Positions 44,546-52,927 of a DNA stretch of 64,000 nucleotides are shown piece by piece. This stretch comes from Candidatus Fermentithermobacillaceae bacterium (GTDB lineage Bacteria; Bacillota; Sulfobacillia; Fermentithermobacillales; DUSS01). Each line of letters starts with the position of its first letter. Position 1 is the stretch's first letter. Location: assembly GCA_020725645.1 (NCBI GenBank), contig DYEQ01000034.1, positions 1 to 64,000 on the forward strand. Reading direction: 5' to 3'. The position numbers were made by a program, and so were the translations under genes. The notes below the pieces were generated by a model. That model made no database searches and was not told the DNA's origin. It saw only the letters and a list, made by a program, of their open reading frames with translations.

Positions 44546-45415
44546 TCATCCTCCTCGATGTTTCAGCCCTTTAGAAGAACCCCAGGGGCCCGGGTCATCC
44601 GGCATCCTCCGGTAGAATAGGGGATATTCCTGCTTCAGACCATAAGCACCTGGGGAGAAGATCGCTTCGGTTGCGCCGGTGAAGAGAAAACCTCCCGGCC
44701 TCAGTGAGGAAGAGAGCCCCCGTAAAACCCTTTCTTTCCCCTGGTCTTTAAAGTATATAATCACGTTCCGGCAGATCACGAGATCGAAACCGGTTGGATA
44801 TTCCTCGCGGAGTAAATCGTGGTGCCGGAAGGAAACCAAGCTCTTTACGGCGGGCGACACCTCCCAGACGTCGCCGGCCCGGATAAAAAACCTGTCCTTC
44901 ATATCCGCGGGAACACCCGCGAGCTCACTGTCGGTGTAACGACCGGTCCGGGCCTTCTCGAGGCTCTTTCGATCGATGTCGGTGGCCAGGATCCTGTGAT
45001 ACCTTTCGGGATAAGCGTCCGCCAGGAGTAAAGCCAGAGAGTAGGGTTCATGACCCCCCGAACACCCTGCGCTCCACGCATTCACCCCTGCGTGCGCCGG
45101 GAGGGCTTTTACGATTTCAGGCAAAACTCTCTCCCTGAGAGTTCCCCAGTGCTCTGGGTTTCTGAAAAACTCGGAAACGTTGATCGTCAGAAAATCCAGG
45201 ATTTCTCTAAGCTTTGTCGGATCCCGCTGGATAAGCATTCCATAAGCGAAGAAATCGGGCAAGCCCCTTCTGCGCCTGAAGGCGTCGAGCCTCCTGTGCA
45301 TCTGCTGGTCCTTGTAATCCGCGAGGTCGATCCCGGAAAGCTCTTTGAGCTTCCGCCGGAAATACGCGTAGTCCTGCCCGTATTGGCCGATATCATCTTC
45401 TAAGGGCTTGCTCAC
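44546..45415 (-). CDS. cheR: Chemotaxis protein methyltransferase CheR
   Basis: A 289-residue S-adenosylmethionine-dependent enzyme that methylates receptor glutamates. The N-terminal helical domain has DYAYFRRKLKELSGIDLADY KDQQMHRRL. The SAM site is AWSAGCSGGHEPYSLALLLA D, with TDIDRKSLEKA and FDLVICRNVIIYFKDQGKER VL. It overlaps cheB by four bases. No receptor gene is present in the window. Confidence 0.95.
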   Translation of the reverse strand: MSKPLEDDIGQYGQDYAYFRRKLKELSGIDLADYKDQQMHRRLDAFRRRRGLPDFFAYGMLIQRDPTKLREILDFLTINVSEFFRNPEHWGTLRERVLPEIVKALPAHAGVNAWSAGCSGGHEPYSLALLLADAYPERYHRILATDIDRKSLEKARTGRYTDSELAGVPADMKDRFFIRAGDVWEVSPAVKSLVSFRHHDLLREEYPTGFDLVICRNVIIYFKDQGKERVLRGLSSSLRPGGFLFTGATEAIFSPGAYGLKQEYPLFYRRMPDDPGPWGSSKGLKHRGG

Positions 45416-46437
45416 CGGCTTTCCAACTCCTTTACCAGAGCGTTAATGGTGGGCGCCATCTGTTCGATGGGCAGCACCACATCGGCGGAGCCGAGCTCCA
45501 CCGTAGCCCTGGGCATGCCCCACACTACCGAGGTGCTTTCGTCCTGTACCAGAACCCTGGCCCCCGCCTTCTTGGCGGCCCTGGCGCCCCTCGCTCCATC
45601 AAACCCCATGCCCGTCAGGATCGCTATGATAAGCTTTGGACCCCAGAATCTGGATGCGTCTTCTATGGCCACATCCACCGACGGCCTTACGCCGTGAACC
45701 GGGCTCCCCTCGTCGAGAAATACTGCTGTCGGCGACGAAAGCCTCAGATGGTAACCACCTTTGGCCACGATGACCTTGCCCTTTTCCAACTCCTGTCCGT
45801 CGAAAGCTTCCTCCACCCGCAATTTGGATACCGAGTCCAGCCTGCGAGCCAGGGACGACGTGAACCCCGCCGGCATATGCTGAACGATTATGCCTGATAC
45901 TCCGGGGTCGATTCCCACCATGATTTCCTCGAGGGCCTGGGGACCACCGGTAGACGCTCCGAGCAGGACAAGGGATTGGGGCGGCTCGGCGGACGGCGAC
46001 TTTGCCTCCCTCGTTTCCCTCACTTTACCCATTCTAACCCGGGCATGGGCCACAGCCAGGGTCTTCGATACGAGTTCTTCGGAAACCTTGGATAGAGAGA
46101 GGGGCCCTCCGTCGGGCTTGGGCAGGAAGTCCACCGCCCCCAGGGATAAAGCTTCTATTGTGGTCCGGGCTCCCTTCTGAGTGCGAGACGAGAACATTAG
46201 AACTGGAGTGGGATGGCGCTTCATTATCTGTTTAAGAGCTTCGAGCCCCGACATCCGGGGCATTTCCACGTCCAGTATTACGACATCCGGATCGAGTTCC
46301 AGGACCTTTTCCACGGCCTGGACGCCGTCGGTCGCCTCTCCGACGACGGAAAACCTTGCGTCGCCTTCGAAGCTCTTCTTCACGATATGTCTCGCGAGAA
46401 ATGAATCGTCGCAGACCAGAACCCTCACCGGTTTCAT
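45412..46437 (-). CDS. cheB: Chemotaxis response regulator/methylesterase CheB
   Basis: A 341-residue protein: an N-terminal receiver (VRVLVCDDSFLARHIVKKSF, phospho-Asp in DVVILDVEMPRMSG) and a C-terminal methylesterase with the triad Ser in LGASTGGPQALEEI, His in IVQHMPAGFTSSLARRLD and Asp in ILTGMGFDGARGARAAKKAG. It removes methyl groups from receptors. Overlaps cheR. Confidence 0.96.
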   Translation of the reverse strand: MKPVRVLVCDDSFLARHIVKKSFEGDARFSVVGEATDGVQAVEKVLELDPDVVILDVEMPRMSGLEALKQIMKRHPTPVLMFSSRTQKGARTTIEALSLGAVDFLPKPDGGPLSLSKVSEELVSKTLAVAHARVRMGKVRETREAKSPSAEPPQSLVLLGASTGGPQALEEIMVGIDPGVSGIIVQHMPAGFTSSLARRLDSVSKLRVEEAFDGQELEKGKVIVAKGGYHLRLSSPTAVFLDEGSPVHGVRPSVDVAIEDASRFWGPKLIIAILTGMGFDGARGARAAKKAGARVLVQDESTSVVWGMPRATVELGSADVVLPIEQMAPTINALVKELESR

Positions 46438-46458
46438 GCGGTTTTCTCCGCTCCTTCG

Positions 46459-46821
46459 CTAGGACTCAATCTGCTTCTTTACCGCCGCCAAAAGCTGTTC
46501 TGGCTCAAACGGTTTGAGCACGAAATCCTTGGCACCCGATTTGATGGCCTCCAGCACCATACTTCGCTGTCCGAGCGCAGTACACATTATCACCCGCGCC
46601 TCGGGGTGGTCCGCGAGGATCTTTTTGAGAACTGCTATTCCGTCCATCCCGGGCATCGTTATATCCATGAGGACCACGTCCGGTCGTTCTTTGGCATACC
46701 TTTCCAGAGCTTCTTCGCCGTTGGAGGCCTCTACCACGCTATAGCCCTCGTCGGTGAGGAGCTTTGACGCTTTGGTCCGCATGAACACGGCATCGTCGAC
46801 AACCAAGACCTTGGGCATCAT
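46459..46821 (-). CDS. cheY: Chemotaxis response regulator CheY
   Basis: A 120-residue single receiver domain: KVLVVDDAVFMRTKASKLL (acidic pocket), phospho-Asp in DVVLMDITMPGMDGIAVLKK and the Lys in DFVLKPFEPEQL. With CheA on the same operon it is the probable output protein. It follows cheD after 97 bases and precedes cheB by 21. Confidence 0.92.
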   Translation of the reverse strand: MMPKVLVVDDAVFMRTKASKLLTDEGYSVVEASNGEEALERYAKERPDVVLMDITMPGMDGIAVLKKILADHPEARVIMCTALGQRSMVLEAIKSGAKDFVLKPFEPEQLLAAVKKQIES

Positions 46822-46918
46822 CGATCACCTCGAATGCTTTAATCGATCTTCGCTCCGTCTACTCGTTGGACTCTTTTATTTGAATTGCAAGGGTGAGGCA
46901 CCCGGCGCTCCAGAGGAG

Positions 46919-47422
46919 CTATATCTCCTTTTTGACCCCGAACGCCGTCGCCACCGTCGTCCTACCGGTCCGGATCTCCAGTCGCATCGTCCTGCCGCAG
47001 TTTCCCCCGACGTCCGAACCCACGATCGGGATGGAATGCTTTTGGAGGATTTCCACCACTGCACTGACGTTTTGAGCTCCGATGTCCGGCATTTCCCTGA
47101 ACAGCCCGGGAAATAGACTCGCACCCCCTGCCATCCGCGCCACGAGTCTCTTCCGGCTCGCCCCCTTTCGTTCCATTCTCTCGATGAGAAGAGGTACGCC
47201 TATGTCCGCAAACCGGGGTGCCTCCTCAAGCCGGGAAATTTCGCGCCCGTTGGAGGAAGGGAGAAAAACGTGGGCCATCCCTCCGATCCGCTCCACCGGA
47301 TCCCACAATGTCAGCCCTACGCAGGATCCTAGGGAGTACGCAACCAGAAGATCCTCCGGTCTATCCGACCAAGCTATTTGTCCGAGCTTGACTACGATTA
47401 CGTTCTGCTTGACTTCCGCCAT
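46919..47422 (-). CDS. cheD: Chemoreceptor glutamine deamidase CheD
   Basis: From ATG 47422 (AGGCAAGGG upstream) 167 residues; the track start 47461 overlaps cheC but has no ribosome site. The catalytic Cys is in AYSLGSCVGLTLWDPVERIG GMAHVFLPSS, with the His in GMAHVF, and AGGASLF and IVGSDVGGNCGRTMRLEI follow. CheD deamidates receptors and partners with CheC. Confidence 0.93.
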   Translation of the reverse strand: MAEVKQNVIVVKLGQIAWSDRPEDLLVAYSLGSCVGLTLWDPVERIGGMAHVFLPSSNGREISRLEEAPRFADIGVPLLIERMERKGASRKRLVARMAGGASLFPGLFREMPDIGAQNVSAVVEILQKHSIPIVGSDVGGNCGRTMRLEIRTGRTTVATAFGVKKEI

Positions 47423-47457
47423 CGTCCCTTGCCTCTTTGCCTCGGATTTGACTAGCT

Positions 47458-48009
47458 TCATTCAGGAAGGAATATCATTTCCGCTCCGGCATCCGTCTGT
47501 CCCAGCTTCATCCTCACATCCACTACGGGGACTTTCTCCGACAAAACCGTTCCGGAAACCAGAGCTGCCTCGAGGATGGCCCCCGCCATATCCCGAACGA
47601 TACAGGGCGGTGAGGGTCTGAGAGTGCTTTCCGTCCCGTCCGCGATGGCGTTCAAGGCAGCGGAGCCGAGGATGTTTGATACCTCGCTTACGACCGATTC
47701 CAGAAGATCTTCCGTCTCCTCCTCTTTGAGCTCGGCGCAGAACTCCGGAGCGAGGGCGCGGGCGAGGTCTTTGGCGTTATCGGGACGGTACAGGATCAAG
47801 ATCTGCCCCCGGCAGTCTCCGGAAAACCGGATGTACGACGCAAGGACTACCGAGTCAGGCGCCCCTGCCAGAAAGGGGACCTCGCTCAAGCTCATCTCGG
47901 ATCTTTTGACCGACGTCACCTCTACGTCCTTTCCGGTCAGGGTGCCCAGGGTTTTCCTCGCCGACTCAAGACCCTCGCCGATATGCCTTATGACATCATC
48001 ATAGTTCAC
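47458..48009 (-). CDS. cheC: CheC-like chemotaxis phosphatase with one visible active site
   Basis: A 183-residue protein of the CheC/CheX fold. The second half has the motif E-x-x-N in ESVVSEVSNILGSAALNAIA DG, but the first half (RHIGEGLESARKTLGTLTGK DVEV) lacks an ExxN. B. subtilis CheC has two sites, so this is either a one-site CheC or a diverged CheX-like protein. The cheA-cheC-cheD order supports CheC. Translation ends at the overlapping region before cheD. Confidence 0.8.
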   Translation of the reverse strand: MNYDDVIRHIGEGLESARKTLGTLTGKDVEVTSVKRSEMSLSEVPFLAGAPDSVVLASYIRFSGDCRGQILILYRPDNAKDLARALAPEFCAELKEEETEDLLESVVSEVSNILGSAALNAIADGTESTLRPSPPCIVRDMAGAILEAALVSGTVLSEKVPVVDVRMKLGQTDAGAEMIFLPE

Positions 48010-48043
48010 TTCGTTCTCACGCCCCCCTCCCGGCCGGGTCGGG

Positions 48044-50263
48044 CTATACCAGGTAGTTCACATCCAAGATGACGGCGGGGTCTCCGTCGGCCAGGATCGT
48101 AGCTCCGGCGACCCCCCGCACCCGCGAAAGCAAGCGCCCCATCTCTTTGACCACGATTTCCTCCTCACCCAGTAGGTCGTCCACCGCAAGGGCCATCAGG
48201 CTCTTCCCGTTTCTTGTGAGAAGGGCGTATTGGCAGGACTTGCCCACGTTCCACATGGCACCCTCGAGAACGCCCTGGAGGGATATGAGAGGAAACACCT
48301 TTCCCCTCACCACAATGGTGGGTTTTCCCTGTATCGTCTGGAGGTCGTCGCCGGAAAAGTCCACGACCTCCTCCACAGAAGAAGTGGGAACCGCGTAGAT
48401 CCACCCTCCAGCCAGGACGAGGAGAGCTCGCATGATCGCCAGCGTGAGGGGAAGCCGCATCGTCACAGTGGTTCCTTGACCCCTCCTGGTCCTCACTTCG
48501 ACGGTGCCGTTTACCCGCTCGAGGTTCTCCCTGACCACGTCCATTCCGACTCCACGACCCGAGACCTCGGTGGGCTTTTCAGCTGTGGAGAAACCGGGGA
48601 GGAATATGAGCTCGAGAGCTTGTTTCTCGTCGATCTTGGAGACATCTTCGCTGGACAACAGGCCTTTCTTTACCGCTGATTCCTTTACCTTCTCCACGTC
48701 CACCCCGGCACCGTCGTCTTCCACCTGAATTAAAACGTGGTTTTCTTGGTGCCAGGCGGACAGGCGAATCACACCCCCGGGTGGCTTACCCTTCCTTCGT
48801 CGCTCCTCCGGGGTTTCGATACCGTGGTCGACGGCGTTTCTAAGAATGTGGATGAGGGGATCATCTATAGCTTCAATGACGGTCCTGTCGAGTTCGGTGT
48901 CTTCCCCGCTCATCTCGAACCTGATCTGTTTGCCGCACTTTACGCTGAGATCCCTTATGAGCCGCGGGAACTTGGCGAAGATGTTTTTGAGCGGAAGGAG
49001 TCTCGCCCGCATTATACCCTCCTGTAGTTCCTGGCTGATTCTCTGGAGGTGGGCCGCGAGCGTGCCGATGTCCTGGCCCGTGGCGGCTGTTTCGTCAGCA
49101 GCTTGTAGCTTCGAAGCGATCTGGGTGAGCCTGGTCCTCTGTATCACAAGCTCTCCCACAGTATCCATCAGGAAATCGAGGAGGGAGACATCTACCCGGA
49201 CTGTTTTGCCCAGGTCGGTCTTCCTGACGAGAGGTGCATGCTGTGCCGGTGCGACAGCTTCTGCCTGTTTTGAACCCCCCCGGTTCCCCGTTCCCCGCTC
49301 CCCGGTATCTTCGGGGGCCTCTTCGCTTTGTCCTTGAAATTCGCGTCCGCCGTCCGCGACCGAACCACTGTCTCCGGCCGAACGTCCCCCGGGTACCCCG
49401 GTAGCGGTCGTTGGTTCAGCCTGAACCGGGGGTTCGCCGGCTGTGCCGTGTGCCGGAGGTTCGAGCTCTTCCGGTGCCGGGGAAGTCTCGTCGACTTCCT
49501 GAGCCCTTGACTGGTCCACCGGTTCGACCGAAGCCAGGGTCACGTCGGTGACCGAAGAGACGGCCCTTACCACTGCTTCCCCTTTCTCCGCCGGGGTGAA
49601 GTAAACCGAAAGTTCCTCGCCTACCGCGTCCCTCTCGATTTCCTCCGTCGAAGGAATGGATCCGAGGACGTCAGCTATCTCGTCCGCATAGGTAATGACC
49701 TGGAAGGCCCTGACCGACAAAAAGGGCGCCTCCCGGCGGAACTTCACCTTGAGTACCGCGGGGGTCTTGCCTTGCGCAAGTGCGTTTTCAATTGCTTCTT
49801 CGAGAGGAGGCGGTAATCTCGTTTCACTTCCACCAGTGCCGGAAAGGGAATTCCCGGTGGGCCCGGCCGCCTTTGACGGCGAAAAGGCCCCTATAGCTTC
49901 AAGAAGGCTCACAGGGGAAGGGCGGGAAAGACCCGTCGAAAGAGCTTCTCGCCAGAGCTTGAGCCAGTCCAAGACGGAGAACAGGAGATTCACCATGGAC
50001 GAATCGAGGTGCCTCGACCCGGAACGGACTTCATCGAGGACAGTTTCCATGGCATGTGTGACCTTTACGCCGTCTTCCAGGCCGAGGGTCGCTGCACCGC
50101 CCTTTATGGTATGCATGGCCCTGAAGACCTCGGAGATGAGGCCGGGATCGCCCGGGGACTTTTCCAGCTCTACCAAATTAGCTTCGGTGAGCTCTACCAT
50201 TTCCCCCAGCTCATCCAGGAATATCCTGAATTCCTCAGAATCCTCGATGGACGCCGCTGCCAT
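48044..50263 (-). CDS. cheA: Chemotaxis histidine kinase CheA
   Basis: A 739-residue kinase. P1 has the phospho-His in FRAMHTIKGGAATLGL (about residue 50). A P2-like domain near residues 160-260 and a long Glu/Pro/Gly-rich linker (about 265-345) follow. P3 begins VRVDVSLLDFLMDTVGELVI QRTRL; P4 has HILRNAVDHGIETPEERRRK GKP and EDDGAGVDVEKVKESAVKKG; P5 is CheW-like (YAVPTSSVEEVVDFSGDDLQ TI). GC-rich linker DNA contains repeated GGGGAACGGGG-like strings. Start overlaps the cheW stop (TGATG). Confidence 0.96.
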   Translation of the reverse strand: MAAASIEDSEEFRIFLDELGEMVELTEANLVELEKSPGDPGLISEVFRAMHTIKGGAATLGLEDGVKVTHAMETVLDEVRSGSRHLDSSMVNLLFSVLDWLKLWREALSTGLSRPSPVSLLEAIGAFSPSKAAGPTGNSLSGTGGSETRLPPPLEEAIENALAQGKTPAVLKVKFRREAPFLSVRAFQVITYADEIADVLGSIPSTEEIERDAVGEELSVYFTPAEKGEAVVRAVSSVTDVTLASVEPVDQSRAQEVDETSPAPEELEPPAHGTAGEPPVQAEPTTATGVPGGRSAGDSGSVADGGREFQGQSEEAPEDTGERGTGNRGGSKQAEAVAPAQHAPLVRKTDLGKTVRVDVSLLDFLMDTVGELVIQRTRLTQIASKLQAADETAATGQDIGTLAAHLQRISQELQEGIMRARLLPLKNIFAKFPRLIRDLSVKCGKQIRFEMSGEDTELDRTVIEAIDDPLIHILRNAVDHGIETPEERRRKGKPPGGVIRLSAWHQENHVLIQVEDDGAGVDVEKVKESAVKKGLLSSEDVSKIDEKQALELIFLPGFSTAEKPTEVSGRGVGMDVVRENLERVNGTVEVRTRRGQGTTVTMRLPLTLAIMRALLVLAGGWIYAVPTSSVEEVVDFSGDDLQTIQGKPTIVVRGKVFPLISLQGVLEGAMWNVGKSCQYALLTRNGKSLMALAVDDLLGEEEIVVKEMGRLLSRVRGVAGATILADGDPAVILDVNYLV

Positions 50264-50772
50264 CAGCTATCACCCTCGTCCAGAACTGCGTGAGCCAGGT
50301 CCATTTCCTTGAGCATCCTCTTTTCTGCGTCGGTGATGATCTTGGCTATGTCGAGAAGGATGATGAGCCTGTCTTCGGTCTTGGCGATACCGATGAGATA
50401 CTGCGCTTCGGGCCCCGTGACCATGGGCGAAGGAGGCTCAATGGCGGAATCCGGCACTCTCATCACGGAGAACACCGAATCCACGATGATGCCGACGATT
50501 TCGCCGTCCACGTCCGTTACGACGATCCGCTGGTCCTCATCGGGGGGTTTTACGTCAAAACCGAAGTGCTTCCTGAGATCCAGGACGGGAATGACCCGAC
50601 CTCTCAAGTTGATGATACCTTGGACGAACTCTGGGGTCCTCGGGACCGGGGTTATCCTTTGCATGACGATGATCTCCCGGACGGACGCGATATCCACGCC
50701 GTAGGACTCGGTCCCAAGGGAAAAGACGACTATTTGCCTTTCGCTTCCGCCGGTTTGAGTTTCGGCAGCCAA
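50263..50772 (-). CDS. cheW: Chemotaxis coupling protein CheW
   Basis: A 169-residue CheW fold linking CheA to receptors: IVVFSLGTESYGVDIASVRE IIVMQRITPVPRTPEFVQGI INLRGRVIPVLDLRKHFG and GIIVDSVFSVMRV. First gene of the operon; the M42 terminator separates it from the upstream peptidase genes. The C-terminus is about 20 residues longer than the shortest CheW proteins. Confidence 0.95.
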   Translation of the reverse strand: MAAETQTGGSERQIVVFSLGTESYGVDIASVREIIVMQRITPVPRTPEFVQGIINLRGRVIPVLDLRKHFGFDVKPPDEDQRIVVTDVDGEIVGIIVDSVFSVMRVPDSAIEPPSPMVTGPEAQYLIGIAKTEDRLIILLDIAKIITDAEKRMLKEMDLAHAVLDEGDS

Positions 50773-50840
50773 CTGACACGCCCCCCTTCGCTCCTCTCAA
50801 ATGATCATCGATTGAGAGGACCCATGAATTGAGTCCTTCC

Positions 50841-50878
50841 TAAAAAGACTCCGGGCGCCGGAAGTTCGGCGCCCGGAG
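50841..50878 (-). terminator. Intrinsic terminator of the M42 peptidase operon
   Basis: On the minus strand CTCCGGGCGCCG and CGGCGCCCGGAG form a perfect 12-bp stem around a 6-base loop, followed by TCTTTTTA. It lies 25 bases after the last M42 stop and about 70 bases before the cheW start codon, so it separates the two operons. Confidence 0.88.
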
Positions 50879-50903
50879 ATAGCTCTTCGAGAAAACTCGT
50901 AAC

Positions 50904-51911
50904 CTAGAAATCGAGGGGACTTTCCACCGCTGCGACGAGTAGGTTTATGCAGGCCTCCACATCGTTCTCGTCCACGACTTCGGAGGGACTATGGATGTAC
51001 CTGCAAGGAACCGAGATAACCGCGGCCGGAACTCCCGCTTTCGTCATTTGAATCGCTCCGGAGTCTGTTCCACCGGCCTCGAGAACCTCGAGCTGATAAG
51101 GAATGTTCCTCTCCGCGGCGAGCTTTTCCAGGTATTTTCTGAGTCCGGGGTGGCAAATCAAACTCGAGTCCTTGACCTTTATAGCTGCGCCCTTACCGAG
51201 GGAAACGTCCATCGTGATCCCTTTGGGAGTATCGCCCGTACGCGTCACGTCGACCGCGATGCCGGCGTCGGGTTCTATTCCGAACGCGGCCACTTTCGCA
51301 CCTCTCAAACCCACCTCTTCCTGAACGGCGAATACCCCGTAAATGGTGTGCATGGGCGATTTCATTCTCCTCAGAGTCTCCATCACGACCACGCAGCCGA
51401 TCCGGTCATCCATGGCTTTCGAAACTATGCGGGACCCCATCCTTTCCGCATACCTCTGAAAAGCGGCCATGTCCCCAACGCGCACCTTCGACTCAGCCTC
51501 GGCCTTATCCCTCGCTCCAATGTCTATGAAAAGCTTTTCTAGCTTGATCTCTTTCGGGTCATCGATCTTCTCGATCCCCACCACGCCGGTGGTGCCGTTG
51601 GCAAAGTACACCCTCTCCCCAAGGGTGATGTAGGGGTTCACCCCGCCCACGTTGGAGAACCTGAGAAAGCCCTTGTCATCGACGTGGGTCACGATGAGCC
51701 CTATTTCGTCCATGTGGGCGTCTAGCAGCACTTTCTTGCCGCCGGCGGGTCCCTTCTTCACGCAGATGAGGTTCCCGAGCGGGTCGGTTTTCACTTCATC
51801 CACGTAGTCCTTGACGCGGTCCTTGATGAACTCCCTGATAGGCTCCTCAGAGCCCGAAGGTCCGAAAGCTTCGGTTGCGCCCTTGATCAACTGGAACATT
51901 TCTTCGGTCAC
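50904..51911 (-). CDS. M42 family metallo-aminopeptidase (third of three)
   Basis: A 335-residue co-catalytic zinc peptidase (glutamyl aminopeptidase/TET type). Metal ligands appear in VLLDAHMDEIGLIVTHV (His), SKAMDDRIGCVVVM (bridging Asp), FAVQEEVGLRGAKVAAFGIE PDAGIAVDV (Glu-Glu and Asp) and RYIHSPSEVVDE (His). GTG start 51911 overlaps the previous stop. Family members form dodecameric cages that trim peptides after proteasome-like proteases. Typical length 340-360. Confidence 0.92.
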   Translation of the reverse strand: MTEEMFQLIKGATEAFGPSGSEEPIREFIKDRVKDYVDEVKTDPLGNLICVKKGPAGGKKVLLDAHMDEIGLIVTHVDDKGFLRFSNVGGVNPYITLGERVYFANGTTGVVGIEKIDDPKEIKLEKLFIDIGARDKAEAESKVRVGDMAAFQRYAERMGSRIVSKAMDDRIGCVVVMETLRRMKSPMHTIYGVFAVQEEVGLRGAKVAAFGIEPDAGIAVDVTRTGDTPKGITMDVSLGKGAAIKVKDSSLICHPGLRKYLEKLAAERNIPYQLEVLEAGGTDSGAIQMTKAGVPAAVISVPCRYIHSPSEVVDENDVEACINLLVAAVESPLDF

Positions 51912-52927
51912 GGCCTGAACCCTCCTTCTACGCTTTTCAAGAACAGAACCAAAAGCTTAACCACGCTCTCCAAATCCTTTTTGGACGCCACTGAGACCGG
52001 AGAGTGGATGTAGCGGCAGGGCACGGACACCGACGCTACGGAACAGCCGCTCCGGGCAAGCTGAATGGCAGCTGCGTCGTTGCCGCCCGCTCCCGATTCT
52101 CTGAACTGCACCGGTATCCCGTTTTCCCTGGCTAGTCTAAGGAGCTCCTCAACCATCCTGCGGGACGGGATGGAACCCCGGTCCATTACAGAGAGAGCTG
52201 CCCCGCCACCCAATTTGGTAACCCACTGGTGTTCTTCGCAACCGGGCAGATCCGAGCAAATGGTGCCTTCCACAGCTATGCCCATGTCGGGAGCTACTCC
52301 ATAGGCAGCTACCCTCGCCCCACGGGTACCCACTTCCTCTTGTGCCGCGAAAACGCAGTATAGCTCGATTTTCTCCCACTTTTCCTTGAGGAGTTGGAGG
52401 AGCACCGCGCAACCCACTCTGTCGTCCAGAGCTTTGGATTTGACGAGGTCGTCCCCGATCTCTTCGTATTCGGTGTCGAAAACTATGTAGTCACCCACCT
52501 TGACCTTCTTTTCAGCTTCCTCTTTGGACTTGGCGCCGATGTCGATGGTCAGGGTGTGCCACGGGATGACTTGTTCCCATTCCTTCGGTTCCTGCATGTG
52601 TATGGCTTTCACGCCTATGACGCCCGGCACCCTTTCTTGCCCGATGAAGACCCGTTTGGATAGAAGGACCCTATCGTCGATCCCACCAACCTTCTGGAAC
52701 CTGACGAACCCGTTCTTTTCGATGGCCGTAACCACCAGGCCGACTTCGTCCATGTGGGCGTCTACCACAACCCTGGGGCCGGAACCTCCCGCCCTCACTA
52801 TTCCGTTGCCCAATACGTCGGTCTGAGGTTCATACCCCATTTCCCTTACCCGAGTGATCACGGCCTCTCTAACCTTCCCTTCGTGGCCGGATACGCCGGG
52901 CAAAGAGGCGAGTTCTTTCAGATCCAT
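51908..52927 (-). CDS. M42 family metallo-aminopeptidase (second of three)
   Basis: From ATG 52927 (GGAGGGA upstream) 339 residues. The track ORF extends to 53251 only as out-of-frame shadow of its neighbour. Motifs: VVVDAHMDEVGLVVTAI, SKALDDRVGCAVLL, FAAQEEVGTRGARVAAYGVA PDMGIAVEGT and RYIHSPVSVASKK. The Asp usually seen in AVD is Glu here (IAVEGT), a change to check against the zinc-2 ligand. It overlaps both neighbours by a few bases. Confidence 0.9.
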   Translation of the reverse strand: MDLKELASLPGVSGHEGKVREAVITRVREMGYEPQTDVLGNGIVRAGGSGPRVVVDAHMDEVGLVVTAIEKNGFVRFQKVGGIDDRVLLSKRVFIGQERVPGVIGVKAIHMQEPKEWEQVIPWHTLTIDIGAKSKEEAEKKVKVGDYIVFDTEYEEIGDDLVKSKALDDRVGCAVLLQLLKEKWEKIELYCVFAAQEEVGTRGARVAAYGVAPDMGIAVEGTICSDLPGCEEHQWVTKLGGGAALSVMDRGSIPSRRMVEELLRLARENGIPVQFRESGAGGNDAAAIQLARSGCSVASVSVPCRYIHSPVSVASKKDLESVVKLLVLFLKSVEGGFRP

